DNA of 64,000 nucleotides from Microstegium vimineum. Taxonomy: Eukaryota; Streptophyta; Magnoliopsida; Poales; Poaceae. This document shows positions 12,165 through 23,239 of this stretch, in pieces. Position 1 is the stretch's first letter; each line of letters starts with the position of its first letter. Under the pieces are notes generated by a model. It was not told the DNA's origin. It saw only the letters and a list, made by a program, of their open reading frames with translations, and did not search any database. The stretch covers positions 4,933,773 through 4,997,772 of the forward strand of contig CM039141.1 in NCBI GenBank assembly GCA_022036555.1, written 5' to 3'. Position numbers and translations under genes: made by a program.

Positions 12165-12713
12165 ATGGCCTCGGCGACCGACGAAGACCGCGCGGCGGCG
12201 GCGGGCATCCTGCGGCTGATGACGATGAGGCTAGCGGCGGTGGCACCCGCCTCGGCATTGCCGCGGGGCGGCGGGGGCCCCGGCCTGATGGTGGTGCAGC
12301 ACGTCATCCTCGACGGCGATGGGGATCTGTTCTCTGGCGGGGTCGGCGGCGGCGTGCCGCCGGCGTCGAAGGCCGCAATCGCCGCGCTGAAGGAGGTGAA
12401 GGCCGGGGAGGTCGAGCTGGGCGAGTGCGCCATCTGCCTGGACGGGGTGGAGGACGCCTGCAAGGAGATGCCGTGCGGGCACCGCTTCCACGGGGGCTGC
12501 CTGGAGAAGTGGCTCGGAGTGCACGGCAACTGCCCCGTGTGCCGTCGCGAGCTGCCGCCGCCGCCGGCCAAGGAGAAGGACAATGCGGCGGCGGCGGGGA
12601 CGAGAGGCGGAGGCCCAGGGCCGCGGTCGTTGTCAGCTACCTCGTGCTCGGAGAAGAGCGGGGGGAGGCTCAGGCGCAGCCGGAGAGAGAGGAGCCGTGG
12701 AACATTAGGATAG
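12165..12713 (+). CDS. RING-H2 zinc-finger E3 ubiquitin ligase, small and intronless
   Basis: This single open frame of 182 aa starts at the first ATG after the TATA box (MASATDEDRAAA). Residues 88-126 form a complete RING-H2 finger with zinc ligands C88, C91, C104, H106, H109, C112, C123 and C126. W116 sits in the usual E2-contact position. RING-H2 proteins bind an E2 and direct ubiquitin to substrates. No transmembrane segment is seen, so it is probably cytosolic or nuclear. The region before the RING is Ala/Gly-rich. The tail is basic and Ser/Arg-rich (RRSRRERSR). The intronless structure is common for small plant RING-H2 genes. Two perfect heat-shock elements directly upstream suggest induction by heat or proteotoxic stress; that part is inference. 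The substrate is unknown. Confidence 0.9.
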   Translation: MASATDEDRAAAAGILRLMTMRLAAVAPASALPRGGGGPGLMVVQHVILDGDGDLFSGGVGGGVPPASKAAIAALKEVKAGEVELGECAICLDGVEDACKEMPCGHRFHGGCLEKWLGVHGNCPVCRRELPPPPAKEKDNAAAAGTRGGGPGPRSLSATSCSEKSGGRLRRSRRERSRGTLG

Positions 12714-12995
12714 AGGACGTGGATTAAGAATAGGATTAGGAGATACTACTATGGTTCGCTTTCCAATTGGTTTACTGATTGGTTTGATGGCGGAGGTGGT
12801 TTTGTACATATTATTATTCTAATATAAGTAGTAGTGTGTGTTGGCCATGCATTTCAAGGGGAATTGTAAATACTTCGAGATGTCGAAAACGTTTTACAAC
12901 GCAAGTTCAATTTGTTGATCAATGCTAACTACTAGGCGTTTTCGAAAAAATGTTCTTCTGTTGTTTTGATGTGCAATTCTCGCAAATTACTCCGT

Positions 12996-13147
12996 GTATT
13001 CTGCTGCTCTATGGCTTCCAGAGTTGCTTTCCAAACAGAAGAAATAGAGCGTGTGACCTCGATTCAATTTGCGCCTTGTATTCTGCTGCTCTGTCCTCTG
13101 TGGCTTTCCAGTTCCAGAGTTGCTTTCCAAACGTGTGACCTCGATCT
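12996..13147. repeat. Imperfect direct repeat of about 70 bp
   Basis: A block beginning GTATTCTGCTGCTCT and running through CCAGAGTTGCTTTCCAAAC to GTGTGACCTCGAT occurs at about 12996-13062 and again at about 13078-13147. There are small indels between copies. It lies between the RING gene and the F-box pseudogene. Confidence 0.7.
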
Positions 13148-13270
13148 ACAGGTTTGGGCCAGGATATATGAACGTCAGCCTATCCTGTGGCCCAAACCGA
13201 AGCAGCACCCAAACGTCACCGCAGCGCGGAGAAGTGCCGTCGAATACCGGAGTTGATCCATAGTACTATC

Positions 13271-16110
13271 ATGGGGCTGCTGAAGTTGAATCAATACATG
13301 CAGCGGCAGCGGCAGCGGAAACGGCGTCGTCGCCAAATCAAAGGCCGCAGTAAGTCGCCTTCGCATCTCACCTTTCCTACTCTTCAATCGCATGAAAAAC
13401 ACACCACGACTCGACTTATTATTAGTTCCGGGCTCGCCGGCGCCGGAGGGTGAGGTCCGCCGCCGTTTTTATGGTTCGGGTAAGAGTTTTTATGGTTTGT
13501 GCTGTACGGATGCCCAATTCGGCACTTCAGCGTGACGGTAGGGGAAGCTGTCAGCCGCTGGTTGCGGATGACGGACAGTCCGCCCAGGCAGCACGGTGGA
13601 TGCTGTGGATCTTGGTTGTCGCTGGACAGTGATGCCGATTCAAATGTAATTTCATTTGCTTTAAATCAGACTGCCAATTATATTCTGTTTTGGTTATCAA
13701 GGTTGTTCTGTTTTCTGGTCAGCTTGTTATGTCTCCAACCGCCGCATGCGAATTTTTCACTACCAAATGCGAATTTTTCACTAAACCACAAAATCAGGGG
13801 CCAGTCAAAACCTCTTTCTTTTCAATTAAATTAAAACATGCTAGTGTTTGTCTCAATGTCTATGGGCAATCCTTTGCACAAGTTTGATTAGAGAAGCATT
13901 TTTTTTTTCTCGAATACGCAAGAGCGTTGCGTATCATTTGTATTAAGAGGGGAAAACAGAGTTTATGTTACAAGTGGTCTTCGCCGCCCCGACAGGAGCT
14001 ACTAAGGATTACATTGAGTTAAAAACGATCTCGACACTCACAACACTCGAAAAGCTGTTTAGCCGCTATCCAACACTCAGACTCTCAGATTCAGTTTTTA
14101 TGCATACTCTTGTGTTTGACAGTTTATTTTTTTTATTTATTCTCTTTATTATGCCTTTATTATTCATAGCTAGCTATGCATGGTTTATTGCAGATGAATC
14201 GATTGCTTCACGGACTAAAACAAAAAGGCTGCCCTATAAACAAGATGAAAATCCTTTGGCATGTCAAATGGAGGGATATTACGGGCCAGACCTTCCAGAG
14301 GTACGACATAAGATACTGGCAAGTAGAATATCACTGAGGTCATACTAGTGGATAAGTAGTTTTGCACTATCCATACAGAAACTACTTATCCGGGTGAGTA
14401 GTTTTGCATAAAGACTTTGTGCTCCATACACCTGCAATCAAGGTTCTAATCCAACAGCAACACTTTGTGCAATCATACACACATTACCTCGGGTAGAACT
14501 TCTCCAAGCAGCATTTGTTGCCTTCACAGTTTACAGTTTTGATGATGGTTTCTTTTTTACCATATGTGCATGCAGGACATCTGGCGTCATATACATTCCC
14601 TAATGCCAATGCGTGATGCTGCCCGGACTGCATGTGCGTCTCAGGCCTTTGTAGGTTCCTGGAGATGTCGTCCCGATCTCATCTTCAGTGAGGAAACATT
14701 GGGCTTAAACAAAAATGCATACAGAAAGGATGAAAAAAATCAGATACTTTACCAACATAGTTGACCACATTATGAAAAAACGCAAAGCAATTGGCGTGAA
14801 GACATTTAAGGTTGATGCTGGGTTAATTTACAATCGAAAGGACTGTTCTCATATTGATCGTCTTGACAGCTGGCTTCAGATTGCTTTTAAACAAGGGATT
14901 GCGGAACTTAGCCTAAAACTGGGTGCAGTTACTACAAAGTACAGAGTTCCATGCTCACTTTTGTCAGGCACAACTGTTGAATCACTCCGATGTCTTCTCC
15001 TTACCAACTGCAACTTTTGTTCCACAGTAGAATTTGGTTGCTTCAAAAGCTTGACAACACTACAACTGTATTCGGTGCATATTATGGAGCACAATCTAAG
15101 GTGTCTTCTTCTCAATACTTCTGATTTGGAGCGGTTGGAACTCAGTTGCTGCCATTCCATAGAAAGCCTCGACATTCCTTGCCTGCAGCGACTCTCCTTC
15201 CTCTCCGTGTTCACTTGTCGAAATCTTAAAGTTGTCACGAACAAAGCTCCGAATCTCTCCGGTTTTCACCTTTTTGGTGATCTCAATGTACAACTCTCAC
15301 TTGGAAATACACTGCAAATTAAGGACTTATACAGATACTTTGATAATGCTGTTTATTATGCTCGTACTGAGCTTCCACACAGCATGCCAATTCTTGAAAC
15401 TCTTACCATATATTCTGACAGTGAGGTATGTGTGTTCTTAAAACTTTTAGGTGCCTATAGACTAGCACATATAAGGGAATTGCAACAGTTAAAATCTGAC
15501 ATCTTTTATTTGCAGATGGTCAATACACCAATTGTACCTAGCAGATTCTTCCACCTCAAATTCTTGAGTATTTCTGTTGGAGGACTGAACTATGATATTT
15601 TTTCTCTGGTTTCCTTTATTGATTCTTCTCCAAACTTGGAGACGTTCATCTTGGATGTGAGTCACTGTTCTTCCTGCCAATGTACTACTTATATAATAAT
15701 TATGGTGGAGTTGTCCTCTCAAGTTTGACTTTTTATCTCTAGGTGTTTCCTGAATATGTGATGCCTACCTCGATCTTCGAAGACCCTTCAAGTCTGAGGA
15801 GTATGCCCAAGCTCCGCCACGACAAACTGAAGCGAATGGAGATCATCCATTTTACTTCTGCAAAGACCTTGGTTGAGTTAACATGTCAGATTCTTGAATC
15901 TGCAAGATCTCTTGAGAGCCTTACATTGGACACCACTCAGGGTGCGCTTAGATGCTCTGTTAGCAAATCTGGCAAATGCATCTTGATGCGCAGAGATGCT
16001 CTGGCATGGCTCCAAATCTGGCTGTTGAAAGCTATGTCAAGCCCAAGGTTTGGCCCACTCTTGATTTCAATGTTTTGGAGCCATGCCGCCAGTGCCATGC
16101 TGAAATATAA
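13271..16110 (+). pseudogene. F-box/LRR (FBD-like) gene with two apparent frameshifts
   Basis: Segments match the large grass F-box/LRR family, whose products are SCF ubiquitin ligase substrate receptors. Exon 1 is 13271-13349 (MGLLKLNQY, then an Arg-rich run). Exon 2 is 14194-14300, ending GPDLPE. Exon 3 is 14576-15425, beginning DIWRHIHSLMPMRDAAR, the F-box core. Exon 4 is 15516-15656 and exon 5 starts at 15743. Splice phases agree between all of these. Within exon 3 the frame changes at an A-run at about 14729-14735: upstream reads KNAYRKDE and downstream reads YFTNIVDHI in the next frame, as if one A were extra. Near 15998-16003 the frame changes again, and the family C-terminal block (NVLEPCRQCH) continues in another frame to a stop at 16108-16110. 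Leucine-rich repeats fill exon 3. It is probably a recent pseudogene, or carries assembly errors in the homopolymer. Confidence 0.75.
13905..14040 (-). mobile_element. LINE 3'-end fragment in intron 1 of the F-box pseudogene
   Basis: The stretch TCTCGAATACGCAAGAGC, followed by GCGTATCATTTGTATTAAG, resembles the 3' terminus of grass LINEs inserted on the minus strand. Only a short tail is present, and I see no target duplication. Confidence 0.4.
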
Positions 16111-16144
16111 AAGTTTTTTTTTTGTTGCGAATGTTGAAAATTAA

Positions 16145-16600
16145 ATGTTAGGTTATCATAATGATAATTCTTCTTGGCGAATAATTTCGATTGTATATTT
16201 GCCTAGCCGTCCGTTGAGTTACTGTACTCCGTCTTGCAAATTCTTGGAGGTATCACCCTCCCCATCCTCCAGAGGGATCTAACGTGCACAGCATAAGCGC
16301 ACATAAAAAAAACAAAAAAATTTGCAGGTTTGTGGATATTATCATCTCGGCCTCTCTCTACTACGGTGACACAACTCTTAACTGAAGAACTTTTGTTCAT
16401 ACAAATCTTACTCTAGAGCGCGCTATACAACTTGTCACAAACAGAAAGAGTAAGAATTCAGGCTGCACATGTACACTACGACATGCATATTTACACTTGC
16501 AGGTCCTACTACAGTTACTTGAATTTGTTCCAGACCAAGAGACCCCAGATTAGCTTGAAATCACCGTACACAATCCTCACAGTTATCTCTGTCTTTGTCG
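16145..16600. other. Intergenic region between the F-box pseudogene and the PSY-type gene
   Basis: The sequence is AT-rich and holds the 3' flank of the F-box pseudogene and the 3' UTR of the minus-strand peptide gene. No feature is recognised. Confidence 0.4.
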
Positions 16601-17656
16601 TCATGGGCCCGGTGCTTTAGGAGTGTGACGATCGTTCGCACCTGAGCCTGGGTAGTCAGTTATCTGCAGAGCCATCCTTCCAAACATCTCTTCAACCACC
16701 GCGTTGCTTCTCCAGTTATCCTGCACGGCCGATAGGATTAATTAAGGCTCGTTTGGACTGCATTGTACTGTACAAATTGTCATAGGAACCCTATACAATT
16801 TTTACAAGAAACACAGAGAAACAAGATCTAAGAAATGGCTCACACAAGCACACACAACGGCAATATTTGGAGTAGGAGTGTAAGACGAATAGGCAAGGCT
16901 CAAACCGGGCTTTGTTTTAATTACTGTGCACACTGGTGAATGTCCTTAAACTTAACTTCACCGACTTGTCTATTACTTTGCTAGTGTCTATTTTGTAGAA
17001 TGGCATCATTATTTGACCTAAATGTTTTTTTAAGTAACCTGTAGTTTTGACTGGAAGATCAATGCACAAATGAACGCCTCAAATGAAATCATAAATCACA
17101 CACTTTCAGGTAGCTCAACAACTATACACTCATGTAAACGTAACAGCTTCAGACATCTAACCCTGAATCATTTATCGTTAATTTCTGCTCTTAGCTACAG
17201 CACTATACAAAGGCACAAAAAATTCTCTAGGCCATATTTAGTGAAAAAACAAGAAGAAAAATCCGACTTTGAACACAAAACTATGCAGCTAATTAGCTCT
17301 CAAGGTTGTTTATTTGTACTATACGTACGTACTAGCTACTGCATCCAGTCAAGTACCTCTGCTGAAACTTGCGCACCCTCTAACGCGGGCGGAGCCTCAC
17401 CGATCCTCGCTCTGAAGCCCCCTGCGTCCACACAACAAAATCATCACAGCTCCGGCCAGTTCAGATCTCCAGAACATCTACTAGTACGTAGCGAAATTAA
17501 CACGCTTGAAAAGGAAGGGACCAAAGATAATTCAGGCAAGGTCAAATGGTTACTTGTGAAACGAGCTGCTTGAGCGGGCACGACGACGACGAGAAAGAGA
17601 GCGAGCAGCAGGATCACCAGCAGCCGGCCGGCCCCCTGCAGCCTCGCCATCGCCAT
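16601..17656 (-). CDS. Small secreted peptide precursor with C-terminal PSY-type (tyrosine-sulfated) motif
   Basis: Three exons give 95 aa (in + coordinates 17554-17656, 17357-17421, 16601-16720), all with GT-AG splice sites and consistent phases. Residues 1 to about 31 are a strong signal peptide: MAMARLQGAGRLL, then a Leu/Val-rich core, ending PAQAA. A variable spacer follows, containing APPALEGAQVSAE. The C-terminal region has DNWRSNAV, then the conserved block DYPGSGANDRHTP at residues 78-90. PSY precursors have an Asp-Tyr pair, where Tyr is sulfated by TPST, followed by A-N-x-[KR]-H-x-P. All of these are present here. Known PSY peptides are apoplastic growth signals perceived by LRR receptor kinases. 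Length and architecture fit. The upstream ATG (MAMA) was chosen; a second lies two codons later. Which PSY paralogue this is cannot be told. Confidence 0.8.
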
Positions 17657-17658
17657 GC

Positions 17659-17699
17659 CTTCTTCTTCTTCTTCTTCTTCTTCTTCTTCTTCTTCTTCG
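17659..17699. repeat. (TTC)n microsatellite in the 5' leader of the PSY-type gene
   Basis: About 13 tandem TTC units lie directly upstream of the ATG at 17656. On the sense strand this is a GAA/AAG-rich 5' UTR, common in plant genes and prone to length variation. Confidence 0.9.
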
Positions 17700-17768
17700 A
17701 CACCGCCGCAGGAGCTAGCCTAGGAGCGTACGTATATGACCCTTGGCTGGACGAGGCGGCGCGCGAGG

Positions 17769-17775
17769 TTAAATA
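17769..17775 (-). promoter_or_regulatory. Probable TATA box of the PSY-type gene
   Basis: On the minus strand this reads TATTTAA, about 115 bp upstream of the start codon at 17656. It is the only good TATA-like word in the proximal upstream DNA. Confidence 0.5.
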
Positions 17776-17799
17776 GCTGCGACGACACGACCGGCGAGA

Positions 17800-18196
17800 C
17801 CACGGCGTGCGTGCGTGTCCGGCTGTCCGCCCCGCCCTCTTGCGTCTTCGGAGAATTCACAGCTAATCATGGATAGAGCACTGGAAAGAAAGAACACGCG
17901 GAGAGAAAAAAACAAGTCTTTTTTCTGACGCCCACCACCAACGCAATTGGCCGCTTACCTAACACACGGCTTTGTTGTGTCCACTGATGACCAGTGAAGT
18001 GATCGCTGCGCCTGCTGCTGCTGGTGCTGCAAAAGATAAGAGAGCCCCAGCCCTAGCTATCAGGGCTAGCAGTAGTAGATGGCCTTGCCGCACGGGGCAC
18101 GGCTCCAAGGTCCAAGCAAGTAGCAAGGGCAGCGTCCCAAGATCTCTCCATCTACTGACGTGCTGATGGGCGGACCCTACTTTCTGCTTTGCATTG
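17800..18196. other. Intergenic region upstream of the PSY-type gene
   Basis: This is upstream DNA of the minus-strand peptide gene, ending at the hAT-like element. No supported gene or repeat is seen. Confidence 0.4.
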
Positions 18197-18324
18197 GGTC
18201 AGAGAGTATAGATGGCCGTCGTGTCGTGCCGTGCTAGCCCGTGCCATGCCTAGTCGTGCTTCGTGTCTAACTGTCGGCCGCCGTGCCGTGCCGTCTGTCG
18301 TGCCGTGCCGGCCCATGGCCCGTC

Positions 18325-19411
18325 TGTTGACACAAAAAACGTCAGGATCTGCGAACACCTCGGGCTTATACCCGAAATTCGATATCCGGAGGCGTGCCAG
18401 TCGATTTGACCAGTTAATCGACAAGGACGATAACTAGAACAAGATTCAATCAAGACAACGGCGATGCGCCCGGATGCCGAGATTGATACTTGATCAGGAT
18501 AACTAGAGCAGAGTTGAACGAGACAACGGCGATGCGCCCGGATGTCAAAGCTCAGAGGTACTCCCACACGGAACTTACAAGGATTTGACGGAGATCAAGA
18601 TGATGCAGCCCGTCGAAGCTTGAAGAACTTATAAATAAGCTAAAACTAATGCAATAAAGGGTAAATTGCGATAAAAGTAGAATAAGAATAAATTGGTTTG
18701 TTTTTGATATTGGATTGATCTTTTACACGCAGCCCTTGGGCACATATTTATACTCCCGCATGGAGAGTTGTACATAGACACGACTCGTATCTTTCCTAAA
18801 ATAAACTCCTAACTTTAAGGAAACTTGACCCGCGTAGGAGTCGGATCTAAAATAACAATATTATTTTCCTAAACAAACACGCCTATTTCAAAGGAAAACA
18901 AACGACTCATACAAGAGTCAGACTCAAACTACTATAATAATACTGGTATGAAGTCACCAGTTTCCTTATGTCTTTGCTTCGATGAAAACTTTTCATCGGC
19001 AGACTCCTTCAATCCACAATTTTCTTCTTTTAGCATCATCTATCCCTTGCTGACATCAACCGCTAAGTCACCCTATGCCCATCGGCACTCCCTGCCCATC
19101 GACATCGGCAATACTTTCCGATCGGCAACCTTGTACTGGCAACCTTCCATCGGCATCGGCAACATCTCCTCATCGGCAATCGGCATCAGCAGCTTTACAG
19201 CTTAGGCGACTTGACTTCACCAATTAACTCTTGTCGGCAAGAATCATCCAGCCTCCATCGACAATAATTATCCAACTTTCATCGGCAACAAACTTATCTT
19301 TCCTGCAGCATTCTCCCTTGTCGGCAAATTCAACTGATAACTTTCCGATGCCGATAGAAAACAACCACAAGTCTTAATTCATTTGACACGTGCCGAAAAA
19401 CGGTGTCAACA
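18325..19411 (-). repeat. 3' LTR of the Tat element
   Basis: The LTR is 1087 bp, with terminal TGTTGACAC and GTGTCAACA. It matches the other LTR along its length, with scattered substitutions that look like a few percent by eye. It contains 13 copies of TCGGCA/TGCCGA between about 18990 and 19400. Confidence 0.95.
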
Positions 19412-19668
19412 CATGCCTCCCAGTTTCGGAGTGTATAATACTTTACGTGCCAAAATTCCCTCTACTGTAGCCGTTACCTTCGAGATAACTGCGCAACTTC
19501 CTCGATCTCCGCGCGCAGAACCGCAATTTATTAATAAAATCCCTCGATTATAGCACAAACAGTTGCAAATATGACAATATCTTCTTGATTATCGCGCACA
19601 TCCACCGCAGGCCTCTCCACATTCCTGCACAGTATGAACTGAAATCTCAAAATACCCCTGAGTAAGCT

Positions 19669-19676
19669 TATAAAAG
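19669..19676 (+). promoter_or_regulatory. TATA box of the antisense gene in the Tat element
   Basis: TATAAAAG lies 163 bp upstream of the first ATG of the antisense gene (19839). It is followed by a pyrimidine-rich leader. It lies inside the element, outside the LTR, so the antisense gene appears to have its own promoter. Confidence 0.6.
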
Positions 19677-19838
19677 TTACCAGGATCCAATCTGCCTTTT
19701 TACCCTAAGCCTTCTTTCACTTTCTCGTCTGCCTTCGTCTTCAACCTCCGGCGGCGTCTCCGAAGAACACCTTCTCGAGCTCGAGCAACAGTGCTTTCTC
19801 CAAGCCCAATACGAACCGCAAGAACCCTCTCAGCTCCA

Positions 19839-22800
19839 ATGACGATTCAAGTCGACATTCCTAAGGTAAATCCACTTTTCTCCTCATCCAATCCTCTGCT
19901 AATTCCTTTCCCGTATGAATCCATAATCTTTCCCTTTTCTTCTTTGATTCCTTCCTCTCTTTCCTTTTCAAAACCTAGGAACTGTACAACAAAGTAGTGA
20001 TCCCTCTCGAACAGTCCAGCTTTACCTGTTTAGGCCCAATGGGGAATCCTGATCCTAACTACATGATCAATGCGGAAGCCAACCGTATTCCATTCAGATC
20101 TGAAAGCTTCAGTTTAGGATTATGAAAGGACGCTTTCCGGTCATGGCCCAAGCCCACCAAAGGGTGGAAGAACTGGTACCTTAGGGTCGTTAGGACGCAG
20201 CAAGTCTATTGGTCAGAGCGCAATTTGGATCAGTGCATCAGGCTCTCCATTGCCGATATGGGAGAAAAATGAGAACATGCTGATAGCTGCCTCCTACTTC
20301 TGATCCGACACTATGAACGCCTTCCTATTCAGGCATGGACCAGCCACTCACACACTTGCCGATGTGCACATGTTGACTGGTCTCGATGTCTCCTCTGCCG
20401 ATACCTTCACTTTGTTTAATAGGAAGGCCGAGTATAAAGTGAACACTCGGAATATCGGCGGTTGGACTGGCTATATCCAAGAATATCAGAAGACTGGATC
20501 GGTAAGCCAGAGGGAACATGCCATATTTCTGAATATGTGGCTGGAAAAATTCATCTTCTGTGACAGGGCAGTCGGACCTACCACCATGCATCTTCCGGCA
20601 GCTGAACTCATTGCCGATGGAACAAAACTTCCTCTAGGCAGATATCTTCTTGGATCAGTATACCGCCTTCTACATCAAGTATCCAGGAAGTTACTGCTAG
20701 GCGAGCCCATCGGCAACCTCGGGGGTCCCTGGTGATTCATCAACATGTGGCTGAACACACAGATGTACAAAGCCCTTCAGTTTGACTTGTTCTCTCAACA
20801 ATTCCCAAGGGACATATCGGAGGATTACAAATATAGGGATGAATCGGCAACTCGCCCTCCACTCAACTTTGGAGAGGCCATCATAGTACTGCCAGGGACC
20901 GATGCCGATGCAGAGCAGTTTGGTCTATTCTTCCAGAAATTCTACAATGGAATCCCTGCTTCAGAGCGGCTCTGGTGGCCATACATTGATAAGAACAATC
21001 AATTTCCGCTGCTGTTCAATCTCACCGATGGGAATGTGCCTCAGAATCAAATAATCATGAAGGCCAGTATTGTTCCCCGAGCCATCCCAGTCAATATTTT
21101 TGGAACCGGGAAAAATGCCCCTCCATCCTTCGAGTTCTACTACCCATCGGCTGCGGCAAGACAACTGGCATTTGACCAACTGTCGATCAAGCTCTGCTAC
21201 TCCAAGGTGGTAAAACCAAGGCAGACCATCTCCAGTGCCATAGACTGGAACAAAATCGTCAATCTTCCACCCAATGCCAATACGTCAGATATTGACTTAT
21301 CCTCCTGGTCACCAACATCCTTCATCATGAATGAATATAAATTCTGGTGGCAAGAATGGAGATATCAATTATTTGCCAAGTCATCACACTACTATCGGCA
21401 TATGATTGACGCCAACCACATCACCCCCGACGACGCAGTAAGTTTTTAATCCCGATGTATTCTTCTACTTTATTCTTATCATCGGCAGCTGACCTCTTTA
21501 TGCTTGACAGGTTGATGACCCAATCCCCAAGATGAGCAGGAGTGGCAAGTCATTCAACCTCCGAATGATGAGTCCTATATCACTCATCGGCAACAATGCC
21601 CTCACACTGGCTGCCTTCACCCCCAGAAGGTACCCAAATCGACGCTTGTAAAAACCAAGGCTACATCGGCTGCTGCTACTGCCTTAACACTGGTTTTTAT
21701 AGTAAATCTCATCTTCACTCATATCGATCACATACTGTTTCATCGGCAACATTTTATTTGACGTAACTTGCACTAAATATTTTCAGGCAATGAGGTCATC
21801 GGCAGTTGCTCCAAGCACGCAAGCATCTCCAAGTCCTGCTGCCGATGCCCCCCAGGCTTCATCGAAACGGGCTGGATCTTCCGCTGCTACACCAAGGAAG
21901 AAAAGGCGCTTGAGATTGGCTACCCCATCTTCGCCATCAACTCCAGTTGCATCACCAACTGTCGACGCGCCAACGGCAGAGCCATCATCGGCCCCTATCC
22001 CTGATCACCCACTGGACGATATCCCCGATCAGGAGATAACACCACCCACTGCAGCAGCGGAGGCGACATCGGCATCGGCACCTTCACCAACCGAAATCCC
22101 CAATGAGAGAACGGTGTCGCCACCACGGGAGCAAGCTACTACATCGGAAGCAACGCCAGCAACAATGCCACCAGCACCAACGGCGTCAGCTGCTTCCCCA
22201 ACAGAAGCCCACTCATCGGCAACTGCTGCCGATCTCCAGAATGAGGCTGGACCATCCAACATGCCAAGTCCTAGGCAAAAAATTCGCTTTAAAATAGTAA
22301 GTCAATCACCTAAAATCTGTAACATAACCTTATAATCGGCATATCATAACTTCTTCTTTTTTTAGGCCCAAGACACCCTAGACAGCCTGTTTTCCTTCGG
22401 CCTTAACCCCCAGGACGAGGATGAACACCAAGAAGGCCCCGCTCGAGCAGACAGCCTGTTCTCCTTCACTATCAACATTCCCGATGAGGATGAGGACGAG
22501 GAAAGTTCTGCCCTAGCTCTATCGACAGAGATCAAATCCAAACTCGAAGCACTGCTTTCCTTGCTGCAACAAGATACATCCCAGCTCGTTCAGGATTCAA
22601 CTGCAGCAAGGGCAGCTTTCAAAGATATCCAAGGCCAACTTCCTGCCGATGCAGAAGAGATCCTCCTTCAAGCAGCCTTCCTCGAGAGCCGCCGACTCCA
22701 ATACCAACGGGTCTCAGGCCGCATTGCTAACAGGAATGCTCAATCCAAACTTACGGAAGAAATGCTTAAGTTTAAGCAAATTGCCGATGAGAAGCACAAG

Positions 22801-23115
22801 AACATCGGCCAAGCGGAAGCTTCCGGCATTGGTCTTGAACAGGAATTCATCCAATTATCGGCAAGAAAGGAAGAGCTGCAGGCCGAGCTGAGAAAAGTTG
22901 ACGAAGCCTTGAACGCAGTTAGCCAGAAGAGAGTCCAACTTCCCGATACCATCGTAATTCTGCGGCAAGAGAGGGACAACAATGCCCGACAAGCCATCGC
23001 TCTGAAGAAAAAGATCAAGTCGGTTGAAGGATCTGCCGATGAGGATGCTAGGGACATAGAAGAGATAGAACAAATTCGCCTGCGTGCGATATCAGTTATC
23101 CAATCCCTATTGTAA
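19839..23115 (+). pseudogene. Antisense plant-mobile-domain-like gene (aORF) of the Tat retrotransposon, decayed
   Basis: A spliced gene is readable on the strand opposite gag-pol. Exon 1 (19839-19865) starts MTIQVDIPK. A GT-AG intron joins it in frame to an exon from 19979 to 21437, then 21511 to about 21629, about 21787-22296 and 22366-23115. The second exon carries FLFRHGPATHTLADVHML and MLTGLDVSS, features of the plant mobile domain (aminotransferase-like, PMD) known from host MAIN/MAIL proteins and transposons. The next exons encode a Pro/Ser/Ala-rich linker with a basic KKRRLR patch. Two acidic DSLFSF repeats and a long coiled coil (about 22560-23100, heptads with EELQAELRKVDEAL) follow. 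Three TGA stops (two clearly in tryptophan positions) and a frameshift near 20265-20272 interrupt the PMD exon. The splice junction near 21630-21787 is uncertain in phase. The function of such antisense genes is unknown. Confidence 0.75.
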
Positions 23116-23239
23116 CTTGTTAAATTCCATCACATCGGCAAATGTAATCAGTAATACTTGATTTTGGCTTTGTAATATAACGTCATGCTTTTACCGATGT
23201 ATTATAACTTTCTCTTTTATCGGCATTCAAACGAGCACG

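Noticed and set aside
11466..12258. Overlapping open frames upstream of the RING gene
   Set aside because: No domains, no splice continuity, and they cover promoter elements.
17336..17656. Two-exon version of the small secreted peptide ending at 17336
   Set aside because: Reading through the donor at 17356 gives a short end without any motif, while splicing to 16720 continues in frame into a PSY motif.
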